Below are positions 1-13,616 of a stretch of DNA of 64,000 nt, in pieces; the first letter of the stretch is position 1; each line of letters begins with the position of its first letter. The position numbers and the translations under genes are program-made. Under the pieces are notes generated by a model. That model searched no databases. It was given only the letters and a program-made list of their open reading frames with translations, and had not been told where the DNA came from. Source of the DNA: Daphnia pulex (lineage: Eukaryota > Arthropoda > Branchiopoda > Diplostraca > Daphniidae); contig NC_060018.1 in the NCBI RefSeq assembly GCF_021134715.1, forward strand, positions 2,046,001-2,110,000. The letters run 5' to 3'.

Positions 1-3000
1 TTAAAAACGAGAGCTAATAATAAAGGGGGAAACATTTTTTTTTTGGGGAATCGAAAAAATTTCCGGGTCGTCGTGGAAAAAGAGAGGACCTAATCAAGTT
101 GAGCATTGAACTCTAGTAAGGGAATTTCTTCTCTTCTTTCTTGGCGTGATGCTCGGCGTATTTCTCCCTTTTGTACGCACAATGAAAAGGGGCAGGAGGG
201 CGTGAAGGTGCTGACTTCTTCTTATATGTGATGTCACCCATTCAACCCTCTCTCTCTCTCACTCTCTCTGATGTCGATGTAGTGTACAAGCCAATGGACC
301 CCTCCTTGGCTCCTTTTGACTCGGCACAAAAGGGGAACTTTTTCCTACACCGGGGAAGATGTAGACTCGGCCACACAGCCAAACCAACACGAGCAAAAGT
401 ATTTCAACCCCCCTTCTTTTTTTCAAAGACCCATGTTGAACGCGACCGTTGGAAAAAGGTTTTCTTTGACCGACAAAACCAGTTTTGTGTAAGGATCCCC
501 CATCAACTTGTCGATAATTCTTGCCCCTTCTCTCTTATACATGGGCTGGTTAAAAAAAAAATCAGACTCTTGTGAGTGTACCTATATATAGTATGTGTGT
601 GTTAATGAGCTCTTTCATCACCGTCAATAGGCAAGAAAACAGTCTCTCTTCCAAAAAAAAAGGTAGAAATTGATGTTTGAGCCGGTTTGAGCGCGGGGGA
701 AACCCTCACGCGCGTGTGTGCAGATGTCTCCATTGACTTGCGCGCGCTGACTTTTTTCGGTGTGTGTATATGTTAAACCTGTCGGGATCGTCGTAAACAA
801 GATGGAACGTTCAACTATTTTATGAATTTCTTTTGAAGTTTGAGAGAGAGAGAGAGAGAAAGAAAAAAGCTGATCGTAAACCCATGTAGGCGTTACTAAT
901 TTCAGCGTTTTTCTAGATACCTTCTCTTATTTCAAATATCTTTTGCATTTTTTTTTGTATTTCTGGCAACTTTTGTCGATGATGGATTGGAGTCATTTCG
1001 CCGGCAAAGTCAAAACAACGAATTCAAAAATTTTTAAATTTTAAAAAACTTTCTTGTTTAGAAAAGAAAAAAATTCGTTTTCTTTGGAAAAATACTGTTT
1101 TATTACACGCAAAGGGGGGAGTTAAACTACTTTTCTTTTTTAAAAATCCAAAACTTACAAAATCCACTCGTAAAATGTTTGATTGCCAAGTGTTAAATAC
1201 CCCCTTTGATGCAATTTTCTTATCCGTTGCTCAGGCCGCCTCATTTACGTCAATTAATAATTCGCCCCTCCTAACCACCCAACAAGACGAAAACAACAAC
1301 AATTCCCCTTTTTTAAAACAAAAAAAATGGGTTCATCCGATAATTTCTTTTTTTTTTCTTACTCTTCTTTTTTTTAATGAAGGTAGAGGACCTTTTGGCC
1401 GGTCATTTTTTAAAAGGTGAAGAAGGTGGAAAAAAGGTGGAAGGGAGGGGGGTAGAACAAATTATCATCGATTGCGGTCAGCACCGAACGCCAGACACAC
1501 GCGCGTAAACAACATATAAGCGCGGCACGGATGTTTATTCCTCCAAGAAAAGTAAATTTTTTCTTTTCTTTTTTCAAAAAAAGAAAAAAAGAAATAAGAC
1601 AAATTGTTGCGGTGCGGTACTATACACAACGCAGACATGTAAGACTATCTATGGTTAGCTACAGGTGATGAGAGGGAGGCGGCGGCCAACACGCATCACA
1701 TATGTAAAGCGCGAACTCGGACCTCAGAGGACCTGGTGGTCGAGGACCTTTAAATGGTTTCCTACACCACCAACAATAAGAAAAGAGCCGCTTCAGGAGA
1801 AATGAGAAGATAAAAAAAAAAAATACCGAAAAATATGAAAGAAATTTTTAAAAAACATTATTGAGTGGTGTGGCAACAGCAGCAGTAGGGCGGCAATGGC
1901 AAGCATATGCTACTCGTCTCTCTTCTGTATACCTGTGAGCTTTGAACTCTTATTCTCGGTATTCCTTCTTCTTCTTCTAGCCACATAAGAGAGGGGGGGG
2001 GGACTGACTTGTATAACGGGCTATTTTACCTGCGCTATGCCATACGGGGCAAGCAGACTGGTAACACAGCGTCACCTTGATTGCGCCCCCTACTTTTTTT
2101 TTTGTTTAGTTGACCCTCTCCTGATGTTTTGTATATATACGAAGGAATAAAAAAAAAACTATTCCCTGTGTTTCCAAAGGACAGCAAAAGAAAGAACTCC
2201 TCTCCGCACATAATCTGACTTTATTCTGACGTTAAGCGCGTCCTATATAAGACCAAGGACCTTATCTGATGCCCCTACACACACACACACCTAAAACCCT
2301 ATGACACATCTTTTTTTTTTAAATTTCTTTTTCCTCCAGAGGTAAATACAACACAGCAGACGACAAAATGGAGAGGGGGGAAATTTTTTTATGTTGTTGT
2401 ATTTTTCTCTTCTCTTCTTCACCCCCCTGGTGTACCTTTAAAACCCCCCTCTTGCCCTTTACCTTCTGGTAGGTACACAGACACACTACACACATCCCAC
2501 ATTTGCCATCTGATGTTTCCGGTATTTCGGAACTCTCCGACTAGACTCTTAGTTTTTACCTTTAGCGCGCATATTATAGGGACGCCAGCTTGGATGATGC
2601 CTATAGCTCCCATATCCGACGTACAAGACTTGTTCTTCTCTTTTCCATTTAAAAAGAAGGGGGGAAAATATTAAAAAACAAGTTTTTTTTTTCTTTTTCT
2701 TTCTTGTTTCCCCCCCCCCCCCCTTTTAATTTTTTTTTACGAATGCCATCAATATCCGCGAGCCATATTCGGCGGTTATTCTTCGGTAAACGCGGCAGCG
2801 CTACCAGTATACCACCCGTGAACCGTTTACTTCTTTCTCCTTCTCTTATTTTTCATCCAGGAAATAGAGACACAGTCGGCAGTGGCTTGCAAGGTCCAGG
2901 GAAATAAATAAACTCTTAAAAAAAGGAAAACGACCGGTTCCAACATTTTATTTGTCGCTTTTTATCGCCGCATTAATTTTGTCTTGTTGCCATATTTTGT

Positions 3001-6000
3001 GGATTTAACGTTTGAAATATGGTCACCCCCATCTCCTAAAAAAAAAATGCGCAATGCACTTTTTTTTTACGATTTCATAATTCCTTTGAAGAAAAAAAAA
3101 CAACATTGAATAAGAGAACGTGGAAGCGGAAAAAGTCGTTTCGCGCTGCTGCAATAACCGCCGCTCAGTCAACGGAATCAACTTTCGTTGACTAAGATCT
3201 TTATTATAGCTACACATATTTGAGACCTCACTTTTGATATACGGAAGCTCAAAAGAAAATGATTGCAATCACAACAATGAAATGAAAAAAGGGAGCCGAA
3301 AATTGGATTCCGGAAAGAGGTACTATATATATGTATCTATGGGGAGATGCCCGGAATTCATCATCCGGATGGAGAACTTGAAAAATAAAGAGCTGCCATG
3401 CCAACGTAACACGCATTTCCGGAGGAACGCGCTCCTGGCCGACGTCCGTCATGACCAGCGGGGGGATTTAGCCGGACGAAATGATCTACCTTTTTTCCCC
3501 TGCATAAAGTCTATCCCTCAGTCAACTTCAAACTTTGCTTAATGCTATTATATCCTTGGCTCTCTTTTGACGTGAGACGTCCACTTCCTTCCACTCCACG
3601 TCCAAACAATTCCCCATTTCATCATCTCAACCCTCCTGTATGTATGTAAGACCGAATTCCGCTAAATAAGGTATACACGGTATAGGTTCCCTCCGCCTAC
3701 TACAACTGGAGCTCGAAAGCGCCTTTTTCAAAATGTTATAGCGGTACTACGGAAAACCTAAGGGCGATCGAGTTATCATCTACGAGACAAACTTAAACGG
3801 TCCCCTCGGCAGCACTTCGATTCTAATCAACTTAGTGCAGCAGTACGCTGTGGCGCATCCGATTTTATAATTTATGATGGTAGCTTAGATGTATATACTC
3901 TTTTTGGTTGAGCAAACGGGGGGAAAAAAATGTTTCGAGCCAAATCGATCGGGGTGAAATGGAGAGAAAGATGAGCAGCGCATCCTGCGCATGTTCACTC
4001 GGCCCGCATCGGCACTAACCCGCAGAGGCTGCATAGTGCATATCTTTTCTTTCTCCTACTTAAATATACAGTGTATGTATGTGAGTCGAGAGAAACAGGC
4101 CGGCTGATGCTAATCAATTCGGTAACACCAGATTTTGTCTGTTTTACCCCACCAGTTTAGTTTCTTTTCTTTTTTTAAATTCAAACCAAGAATGAAAAAT
4201 AAAGGTGAAAATTTGGATTGCTTGCCTACCACAACAAAACCGAATCCTGGGGCTCACCACTTCAGAAAAAGAAAATTTTCTTTTATTTATATTGACCGAA
4301 CACTTGAAGATGGAAACAACAGAATTTTTCATTTTATTTATTTTTTCGAACCATCATCCCAATCGGATGGCAGTTACCTTGTTTTCTTAGTCAACAGATT
4401 TCTCTTTTTTTCGAGTGGAGGGTAGAAACCAATAATAACCCGCACACCTTTTTCACTCTCTCCCAGTTTTCTTAGTCCAGATAGAATAACATGGCGAGGG
4501 GGGTTAACCCCCGCCCAGTATACCCCCCACCACCGAATATGGATGGAAAAAATTTGAAGTTGAATAATAACTGGGATTTCCTGACAGCCAAGTTATTTAC
4601 TCCTTCCGATGTGGCCAGTCTCACATGGAATTGAACATTCGCGGCTTAAACCAACGAACTCGTTTGCTGTTGATGAACTAACTAAACCAAGTGTAACAAA
4701 TGATCTTTGACGTGCGCATATCGTTTTGACAGGGCGGCGAGTCATCTTCATCTCACCTTTTCGGTAATGGCAACAATATCCGCCCACGCGATTAGTTTCA
4801 TGGAACGTTTTTTTTTTTCCGACAAATAAATCTAGAATAATGGCCATCATAACAGCCCCCTTCACTTTTACCTTCAAAAAATCTCATCGACTTTGTATTT
4901 GAATAAAAGAAGAAGAGCCGAAAATCAAATAGAGAAAGAGTCCTATGATATTCGGTTCAAAAAATAGAATTTTCCGTCCGTTTGAGTGTCTCGTGGAAGC
5001 CACTGAAAATCAAATATCCCAAGAAACGACCAAAGCGGCTCGTGCCGCTCTTTTCTACTTGTGTGTCGCCCCAAAACACACAGTAACACACAAAAAAAAT
5101 ATTCAAAAAACCTAGACAAAATGGGAATAATGTAGGGCTCTCGTCAAACCGCTAGACAGGAGAAATCAAGCTGGACTACTATGCTTCTTCTGCTTTGCCC
5201 AGCGCCTATAACTCTTAAGTGGGGCCGTCAAAAGGCGGAGGGACGCGCAGCTAGAAAGCCACTGCTGGTTCGTCTAAGGATTCGGAAGCCGTCTAACGGC
5301 GACAAAAAGGAACACCGACCCCGCGCCGAGTTAACAGCAATAATAGCGCCGAAATGAGAACAACACGGCGGAGAGATCTGTCATTTGCTTAGCAGAAACC
5401 ACATTTTTCTTTTTCTTTCGGTTGTAATTTATTTTTTTTGGTCACAAGGACATGGTTGGCTTAAACGAGGCTTCCGAGTGACAATCTTTTACAGAATAAA
5501 AGCAGCCAGCAGTGAAGCCAACCATCGCCTACTTATTTGTCTGTGATCTTGTTCTACTCTAAATTTAATGGCAATTAGATTTTAGAATTTGACTTTTTAA
5601 AAGGGAAACCCCGGTCATTGAACGGAAATATATTTGAATGAATCGGAAGACGGGAATAAGTCTTGATGAATCCGGTGTGTGTGGGTGGGTGGGTCAGGAA
5701 ATGCGGAATGCCAGCGCATGTTTGTTTACGCAGTCGTGCTCGACATAGTAATAATAATAAGACATAGATAAATAATAAAAAAAAAGAAAGAACATCTTTA
5801 CAAGAAGCCTTCTTAAAAAAAAAAAGTTATCCCATTCATTCGGTTTCTATTGTCCGGCTTTACGCTTTTCCTTTTTCTAGGGTCCTTCGTGTCCATTAAA
5901 CTTGAAAATAAAAAATCGATCGATTGAACCAACAACATTCCACGCGTTCCATCAACAAGTTCAACAAAATTTTAAGTTTCAAGGGCTATCAAGTACACCG

Positions 6001-7231
6001 TAACTTGTGTGCAGTGATGTGCTCCATCTTCGCTTGCACTTCAATGTTTTTGTAAGCGTTTCCTTTCACCACTGATAAGCTATTAAGGAATTGCAATCTT
6101 CTTCATCATTTTTTATTTTCGACATTTTACTCACTTTACGCCACCTAGTGATTGTAATAATCTATTGCCACGAAAGATGTCGGGGCATGATACTACTGCC
6201 TATCGATACGACATCTATCGTGTATAATGAAATTATTTTGAATCTTTTAAATTTGGCGGCACCATTTTCCCAGTTCTCACGGATGACGGAAGTTCGTTTG
6301 CAGTGCAAAAGTAAAAAGTCAAGCTCACTTGGGCCGTTCGGCGTCGGCGTTCTCCGTTGGTTTGGCTCTCGTTGGCTCAAAGCATCAATTAGGCTACAGC
6401 AAAAGACAGTGAATCGTGGTGAGTCGTGACGCTGATACTCAGCATAGCACCGCATAGCACAGCGCAAGAAAACGTGTAAAACAACTTTAAGGTTTTTATT
6501 AGTTGATAATTGAATGAAATACTCTGATCCAAATCGTCGAGCATGACTCTTATTCGCAACACGAACTTGTCGCAGTTGAAATTCGAGCCAATACTTCACG
6601 ATGAGTTCCATGCGTCCACCAGCAGGTGGCACTAGTGGCCTGAGTAGCAGACATATTTTTTTGTTATAGATGGAACGGTAGGGGTTGTTGACTTGTTGTG
6701 ACTTGTGAGTGGCTGAGTGTGATTTGTGAGACGCTGCGAACTTGTGATGAAGAAAACAGTTACACAGTGACCAGGGATTGTCATAGTGAATAATTCGAGG
6801 AAAATTTGTGGTAACTGGGGTTCAAACTTTAAAAATTACAAGAAAATCTAGTTAAGGTGAATGTTAAACAATGTAAACCTGAAAGTATTTAATATTTTAT
6901 CTCTAGGACTTGTTGACTTGTCCAAATTCGTAAATCACCACGCATGGACCGAACTGAAATGAGAGAAAGATTATCTCGTCTGCTTTTGAACTAAAGAAAA
7001 GATATTTTAATTTTCTGAAAAAGAAAAACAGCAAATTGACCAATTTATAAGTTTGGTTTGACGTGGGTAAAATGAGTGTATTGATGGGAGACTGAAGATT
7101 TTGATTTTTTAAGTTTACTTTTTGGTTATTGCTACAGGAAATGTGTTTTTCACCAGCTGGGTTGAATTTTAGCTGCATGACGATAAAGAAAGTCTGAAAC
7201 CCAAACTTCAAACAACTTATTTTTTATAACA
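1..7231. other. Non-coding stretch, no gene recognised
   Basis: No open frame in these 7.2 kb resembles a known protein and no exon chain with matching phases was found on either strand. The DNA is rich in homopolymers and simple repeats: a GA run near 842-859, an AC run near 2278-2291, a 14-base C run at 2710-2723 and many poly-A and poly-T tracts. The longest frame (156 codons, minus strand, 6162-6632) has no recognisable domain and is probably chance. The stretch could be intergenic, or a long intron or 5' flank of a gene beyond the left edge; the sequence does not decide. The last few hundred bases probably hold the promoter of the Tudor gene. Confidence 0.6.
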
Positions 7232-7550
7232 TCTCTTGGTTTGTGATTCTTCTTTCTGCATAAAAAGTCTACACAAACAGATAGTCTAACGGAACCTGAA
7301 CATCAATAAAGGTATGAAGACGTGCTGAAGTGGCATGATTTGTTAATCATAGACATTCTATAGACTTGTCAGGTCGATCTCGGACCTGGTAAGACTTTTT
7401 CTTAATTCAAGATTCTAACGCAATTTTGTTTTAATCGTTTAAAAAATTAGTCGTTAAGCTGAACATTTTGTATTCACAGTTCACAGTCGGACTTTTGCCG
7501 CTTTGGCTGATACGCTCTTTGCCAGATGCGGACGTTTTTAATTGCAAAAG
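7232..7550 (+). repeat. Direct repeat, copy 1 (5' flank of Tudor gene)
   Basis: This stretch is a diverged copy of 14179-14521. Both begin with TCTCTTGGTTTGTGATTCTT and end with GATGCGGACGTTTTTAATTG plus a few bases, and are colinear between with scattered substitutions and small indels. By eye, identity is roughly four bases in five. Both copies contain AATAAAG followed by a consensus splice donor (GTATGA here at 7312, GTAAGA in copy 2), so copy 1 may carry the end of the 5' UTR exon of the Tudor gene, spliced to an acceptor ending at 7859. Confidence 0.8.
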
Positions 7551-7569
7551 AGTAACGTTTTAAATTGCA

Positions 7570-7593
7570 AAAGTAACGCTCAAGCGTTACTTT
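7570..7593. repeat. Perfect short hairpin
   Basis: AAAGTAACGCT at 7570-7580 is followed after two bases by its exact reverse complement at 7583-7593. It lies in the presumed 5' UTR intron of the Tudor gene, just downstream of direct repeat copy 1. Confidence 0.75.
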
Positions 7594-7623
7594 CAACATG
7601 ACATTTCCCCGAAGTAATGACAG

Positions 7624-7673
7624 CAGATAAAGACCACGATAAGATACGACCAGTTAAAGGTGGTCTTTATCTG
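7624..7673. repeat. Inverted repeat with 14 bp perfect stem
   Basis: CAGATAAAGACCAC at 7624-7637 and its exact reverse complement at 7660-7673 enclose a 22-base loop. It sits 30 bp from the previous hairpin in the same presumed intron. It may be a remnant of a foldback element; the stem is too short for a typical microRNA precursor. Confidence 0.75.
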
Positions 7674-7910
7674 TGGACCCAGTGACTCTACGTAATTTAT
7701 TAATAGATGACGACGTAATGGGGATATAGTATTTAGATTTCATTGTTGTAGACTTCAGAAACCTGTTGCATGTGTCTAAATTTCTACCTATTTTATTTCT
7801 CAAAATTTTATATGTTAAGTTCACGATAAGCATTAATCTGATATTTTAATTCTTTGTAGGACAAAATTAACCAGAAAGCAAGGAGATTGCAGACAAAATC
7901 ATTTTTCAAA

Positions 7911-10900
7911 ATGAGTCGAAGAACTCAGCGAGCTCCAATAAGGATTGTGGATCGAAGCAATGGAGAATGGGATGAATTTGACCCAAGATTTAATGATTAT
8001 GTTGATAACTTTTATACTTCAGGACCAAGATTACATTTACCTCCCAATGTGCCTTATGCTATGAGGTATGTGTTATATTTAAGTAATTCTTTTTAAATAA
8101 TTAATTGATGATAGAGTTCACACAATCATGATTAATGAAAGAGACTGTCTACGCAAAAACTAGTTTAAGATAATGTATGTATTGTTAATTAGGAAAACTG
8201 CAGTATCCTACAAGCTCTTTGTTAGCGGAATCCATCCTCATACTACAGAGGTAACTATTTAAGAAAAAAAAATGTCCTATTTATAACATTTTCTTTATTC
8301 ATAGGAAATAATCAGACACACGTTTAGTAATTACGGTCAGCCACTTTCTGTATTCAGGACCAGGAACAAATGTCAACAACCTATTGCATTTGTGGAGTTT
8401 GAAACTCAATGGTAAATCTTAAATTGTGCATAAAATGTAAATCTTCTGTTTAAATATCTTTATTTCTCTAATTGTAGTGAAGCAGATAACGCGATCGTTG
8501 AGCTAGACGGAAAACCACCTCTCAACTGGGAGGTGGCCTATGCCATGTCGCGTAAAAGTGAAGAAATGCCGTATCAGCAATTTGCTAGTCTCATGCTGGA
8601 TTCGGATTTCGAAAGACAGACACCAATGTTTCAAACCTCTGGTGTAGGGATACAAACTTTTCATTCCAAGCAATCTCCTGTTCATAGAAACATAGAATCT
8701 TCAATGGGTATGTGATAAAAAAATTTTTATTGAAGAATATGCTAATCTTTGAAATCTTCATAAATAGAACTTGTTCGAATGACCAATAACTCTACAACAA
8801 TCCCGACTGAAGAATTTCTGCCTTGTTTTGTTTGTGGAACAGAAGCGCCCCTTGTTTGCACTATTTGTAAGACTCGGTACTGCTCTCGAGCATGCCAAGG
8901 GAGTGATTGGCCTACTCATCAGTCTATTTGTCGACCTCCACCGTAAGTTCTAGTGAAATTTCATGCGTTAGATAGCTGTTGTTGCACGTACTAATAGGGT
9001 GTATTATGTTTATGGCGAAATTAGGGCGCTGGAGCCGGCAAATCTGAATTCGGACAAAGGTAATAGAGCGACCCAACTGCATCCATCTTCTGGGAATGGA
9101 GTGGGAGCTAGTGCTCGAGAATACCCCAACAATTCTTTTCCTCGGGTAAGCGCTGGAGCTTCAGCTATTATTCAGCAAGACCGTAGCGTTCCCTTGGAAG
9201 GAAATAGACGACAGCAGCACACCGTTGCATCTGAATTGACCAGACCTCAGTCGTGCACAGTTAAGGGTATACATCCAATAGACCCATCTGGGGCTTCATC
9301 TGGGGTTTCAATTCATCGACCTGGAGATCTGTCAGTGACGATACATCGTAATATCAATGTTGGATCAAAAACAATTTCTCCTGACATGAGAATTGTGCAG
9401 GACATCAGTGATGTGCCTGTTCATTCCGAACGTAGTCCACATGCCATCCCGCATACAACACCCGAAGATCAACCATCAAAAGGTTGTTTGAATAATCTCA
9501 GCAGAAACAGCAGACTTGCCCATCCACACAGCAATATGAGAAGCGGCGCATCACCCGTGGGCAGTGAGCCAGTGTCACGCGAGCGTCAGTATGATAATTC
9601 ATTATTGGGAGCAATACCCAAACGTCGCAATATTCCTATGGCAACTAATATTCCAAGAACTCCCAATGAATCGTCTCCTAACAGAGCGTCACAACCTCAG
9701 ACTTCCAGGACGGCGAAAATCTATGCAGCAGAGTTTTCTTCTAGAAAACTGACACTGCCATCTGACAAGCCCCAGCAAGTTTCGGTCTGCTTTGTCAAAT
9801 CACCATCCGAATTCTTCATTCAGTATGATGCATTCCGAGAGATACTCACCAAATTGATGGAAAGCATCAACAAATCAGCTGCTATTTCTAATCCCTTGAT
9901 TAACCCTGTGGAAGGAATGCCTTGCGTCGCACTTTACCCTGATGATGGTTCTTGGAACCGGGCCCAGATTCTGAAAGTCTTATCGGATGGCATTGGAATC
10001 CGCTACGTCGATTTTGGTAATACGGTTCAAATGCCCAACAGTTCTGAATTTTGTCGAATGATGGAACACTCTCTCAGTGAGTATCCATTTTATGCCATCA
10101 AAGTCAAATTGGCTGACGTTGTTCCTGTAAACGGGAGCAGCTGGGACACGGACACCAATAGAAAATTCAAGGACATCGTATTAAACCAAGCCTTCTTGAT
10201 GGAGTGTGTCCAGTTGGATGCAGATGCTATGAGTGTTAGGCTGAAGAACCGAGATGGATCTGATTTAGTTTCTCTCCTATTACATGAAAATCTCGTGAAA
10301 AGAGCAATTTTAAAGGCTTCAGATGAGTTGGATCGTATTCCGTCTGCTGATGGAATTCCTTCACTTCCAATTCTCCAGCAGTTGGTACAAAAGCCGCAAA
10401 TCCTTCACTCACAGTTCCGTGGTACTTCCAATTCAAATACTTCCACCACAACATCTTCTTTAGTAAGAAGTCAACAAGCCTCAGTTCAAGCTGCTGCTCC
10501 AAAAGAATTGGCTTCAACTACTTTAACGGTACCTTCGCAGACATCATTTCCGGGACATTCCCCAACACGAGCTGCTTTGCGACATGATGCCTGTGTTATA
10601 CAACCATGTGCTCCAACAATGCCTTCAGTTCCCGTTCGTCCGAATAGCTTACCTATCCACCAAACTGTGCCATCAGTTTCTTCCACTCCATTGACACCAA
10701 AGGCCCATTCTGTCATCGAAGTTATTGAAGCTGGCTCAAAAGTTATGTTCCAAGTCACCAAGCCACTAAACGGAGGCGACCATTTCAGTGGAATGCTTGT
10801 TCGCGGCGAGGAAGATTTGCCCATCTTTGATTTTAGTTCGTTTGCAGACACCATTGAAACTATTCCCGATTTCAGGCCAACCGTTGGGTCATTTGTGGCC

Positions 10901-12647
10901 GCTGTCTATTCTGCTGATAGCCAGTGGTACCGTGGCTGCGTAACCAAAGTTCTGAAGTCTTCCTACAATGTTCTCTTTGTCGACTTCGGAAATGAAGACG
11001 AAAATGTTGTCTCAGTGAAGCCTATTCCGGCGAGTTTTCAACATGAAATGTTGGCTATCAGATTGAGTCTTGTTGGAAATCTTGCTTCGCCAACGAAGCA
11101 ATATGCGGAAGAAAGTTTGTTTCCAGATAGCAGCCATTCACTAGAGATTACTAGCAAAATGGCCGATGGCTCAGCTCTGGCCAAATTCGATGGAGAAAAT
11201 GTTCCAACTTGTATCGTCAAGATAGAACCGTGGACCTCACTCTTGGCTGAACCAGAAGTGTCCCCTGCGCCAGAAGCGTCTCCTGCTCCAAAAGTGTCTC
11301 TTGCTCCAAAATTGTCTCTTCTACCTATACCTTACATCTCTTCGCCGAATTGGGAAGTTGGATTCTCGTGCAACGTGATTCCGCTTGCTGCTGAAGACCT
11401 TGATTGTATTTACGTTCGGGCGGACACAGAAGAAACAAAAGCATTGACTACCAAGATTCAAAAAGAACTCAAAGGATATTTTCCCTACAGTGTGAAGTTA
11501 CCAACTGTTCCAGCTATAGGAAGCTGTGTGGCTGCTATCTTCTCAGATGACGGCGATTTATACAGAGCTCGAATTACCGATATTAATGGAGAAGCCATTA
11601 GTATAATTTTTGTCGACGTTGGAAAATCATCTACAGTATCCCTTAGTGGAATCCGAGTGCTTCCTGATTGCTTTTATGATTATCCTGCCTGCTCCAAAAG
11701 AGTTTCTCTTGCCCGCGTGGAACGGCCTGCTGGTTCTCTTCCCACGACCGTTCAAGAGTTGCTGACAAACTGCATCAACAAACTTTATAAGATGTTTGTA
11801 ATGCCGTCGACGTCTGAATGGACAGAATGCACCTTAATGCAAGATGGAGAAGTTCTTAATGAACAGATAGCTGACTGTCTGGAACAACTGACCAATGCCA
11901 CGAGCCACCCATCAAACCAGATGCCTGAACTTGAAATCGCCTCTCCTGGTGATGTTTATATACCTGGAGAAGTTGCCCCTGTTGACAATACCTTGAGTGA
12001 TCTGAGCTACGACGATGGTATTTTTATGGATCTGCCAGAAGAAGGATCTTTTGAAGCTATAGTCACGTGTGTAGACGGCCCTCAGCTGATTATGATGCAT
12101 GCTGCAGATGAACAGATATCGAAGAAACTTGCAAAATTAGAGGTATAGTATGTGCATCCATTATTTGCAGATCATAAAAATAAGAATTTTTTCATTTTCT
12201 TCCCGCGTTCAGGAGGAAATGGAAGATTATGCAAAAGCTATCGCTCGTGGACATGGACCTAAGTTGAACGAAATTTGCCTTGCACTTTACCCTGATGGCA
12301 AATGGTCCCGATCAGTATGTTTAGACGTGATTGCTGATCCAGCTGGTAGTCGATACATGTGCATGCAAGTTGACTATGGAGAGACCCACATCATCGACAT
12401 TGACGACATTCGACGTATTCCGAGGAGATTTATCGACTTTTTGCCTTATCTTGCACAACATGCCATCCTTGAAGGAACAGATGCAATGGAAGAAGTAAAG
12501 CAGGACCTGGTTACTCGTTTTAGTGACATCCTGCCAAAAAACAGCAAGGTAACTGTGAGTGTAGTTAGTCGCGTCGAGGTTACGTACATCGTTCGTATTC
12601 CCGAGGTTGCTGAAATTTTAGCTTCGGAAGGCTTGTCCTTTAAGTAA
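7911..12647 (+). CDS. RRM-MYND-Tudor piRNA pathway protein (vreteno/TDRD1-like)
   Basis: The CDS is built from exons 7911-8065, 8193-8250, 8305-8411, 8478-8707, 8768-8942, 8998-12142 and 12213-12647; phases join cleanly to give 1434 residues. An RRM lies at about residues 55-130, with RNP2-like KLFVSG and RNP1-like PIAFVEFE. A MYND zinc finger spans residues 203-238 and has all eight ligands (C203, C206, C214, C217, C222, C226, H234, C238). Four Tudor cores follow at about 546, 870, 1081 and 1313. The first two keep the VDFGN motif; the third reads VDVGK and the fourth VDYGE. Drosophila Vreteno has RRM, MYND and Tudor domains, and vertebrate TDRD1 has MYND and four Tudors. Both act in piRNA biogenesis in germline granules, where Tudor domains bind dimethylarginine of PIWI proteins; that role is inferred here. 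The start is the first ATG after a good acceptor, and an upstream 5' UTR exon ending near 7311 is likely. Confidence 0.9.
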
Positions 12648-13616
12648 ATTTTAAAACGAGAAACTCGCAGCGATTATTTTTAACGCAATCACTTCATTTT
12701 TGTTTCATTATGATTTTCGCTTCAGACTAAGCAACTTTTCTTTGTCCATCAGTCTCATTTTAATTTTTTGGTTTTCATTGAAATAATGAAAGGGTTATTT
12801 TTTTAAAAAGCTTACTTGTACTAAACGACTGGATGAGTCGTTAAGAAATCTGGAATTGTCTAATTTGTCTAATAAAAACTTTAAAAAACATTTGAAGGAA
12901 AATAGGGTAAAGGTGTATATAAATGTATTACACGTATTAATTTAATTTTCAAAAAGAATCAAACAGCAGAGGTAAGCACAACCAGATTATGTACAGTTAA
13001 CACGGTCAAGGCAGGCAATAATCGTAACATTATCGTAAACAAAAAATTAATAGGGCAGATTGATCGGATATTCAGGACGATTGGAAAAAAATGTGTTAAA
13101 ACGAAGCCTAAAGAATGATCAAGGATGATGGGGCAAAAGGAAGCTCCGATGACGTCGCAACGTCTTGGCTTGATTTGCACTGTGGCTTAATTTTCTTTGG
13201 ATAGTGATTTCGATGTTGAATTTTGTAAATTATAGATAGGCTTCTTTTTTAGATAACGATGGATTCGAACTGATGATGGTTGGCACGTTTGTCAATTCTT
13301 GATCTGAAGCGCAAACCTTAGTTTAATTTTACCTCTTTTCCTGGTGGGTTCTCCAAGTTCAAGAGAGGATCGGCTCGATACCCCATTGACGTCTGGCAAA
13401 CAACTCCAATTCATGATTACTTTCGCCATGTTTCCCCAATTTCGTAATTGATTACTTGTTTGATTTCATTGGTCACGGAACCCCGTCGACAGACTGGAAA
13501 GGAAATGAAAGGTGGGGTATCAAATGAATCAGTGGGTGTTACACTGATGATCCTTCTTTTGAACAATGTTTAGCATTATGAAAAGGACGCAGATGGACTG
13601 TGTACCCGTCTTGAGG
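12648..13616. other. 3' UTR of the Tudor gene and intergenic DNA
   Basis: An AATAAA polyadenylation signal lies at 12871-12876, about 225 bp past the stop of the Tudor gene. Beyond it no exon or RNA gene is recognisable up to the inverted-repeat element at 13617. Confidence 0.6.

Noticed and set aside
6162..6632. 156-codon open frame on the minus strand
   Set aside because: No domain, no signal peptide, no partner exons, ordinary chance composition; lies in a region without other coding signals.
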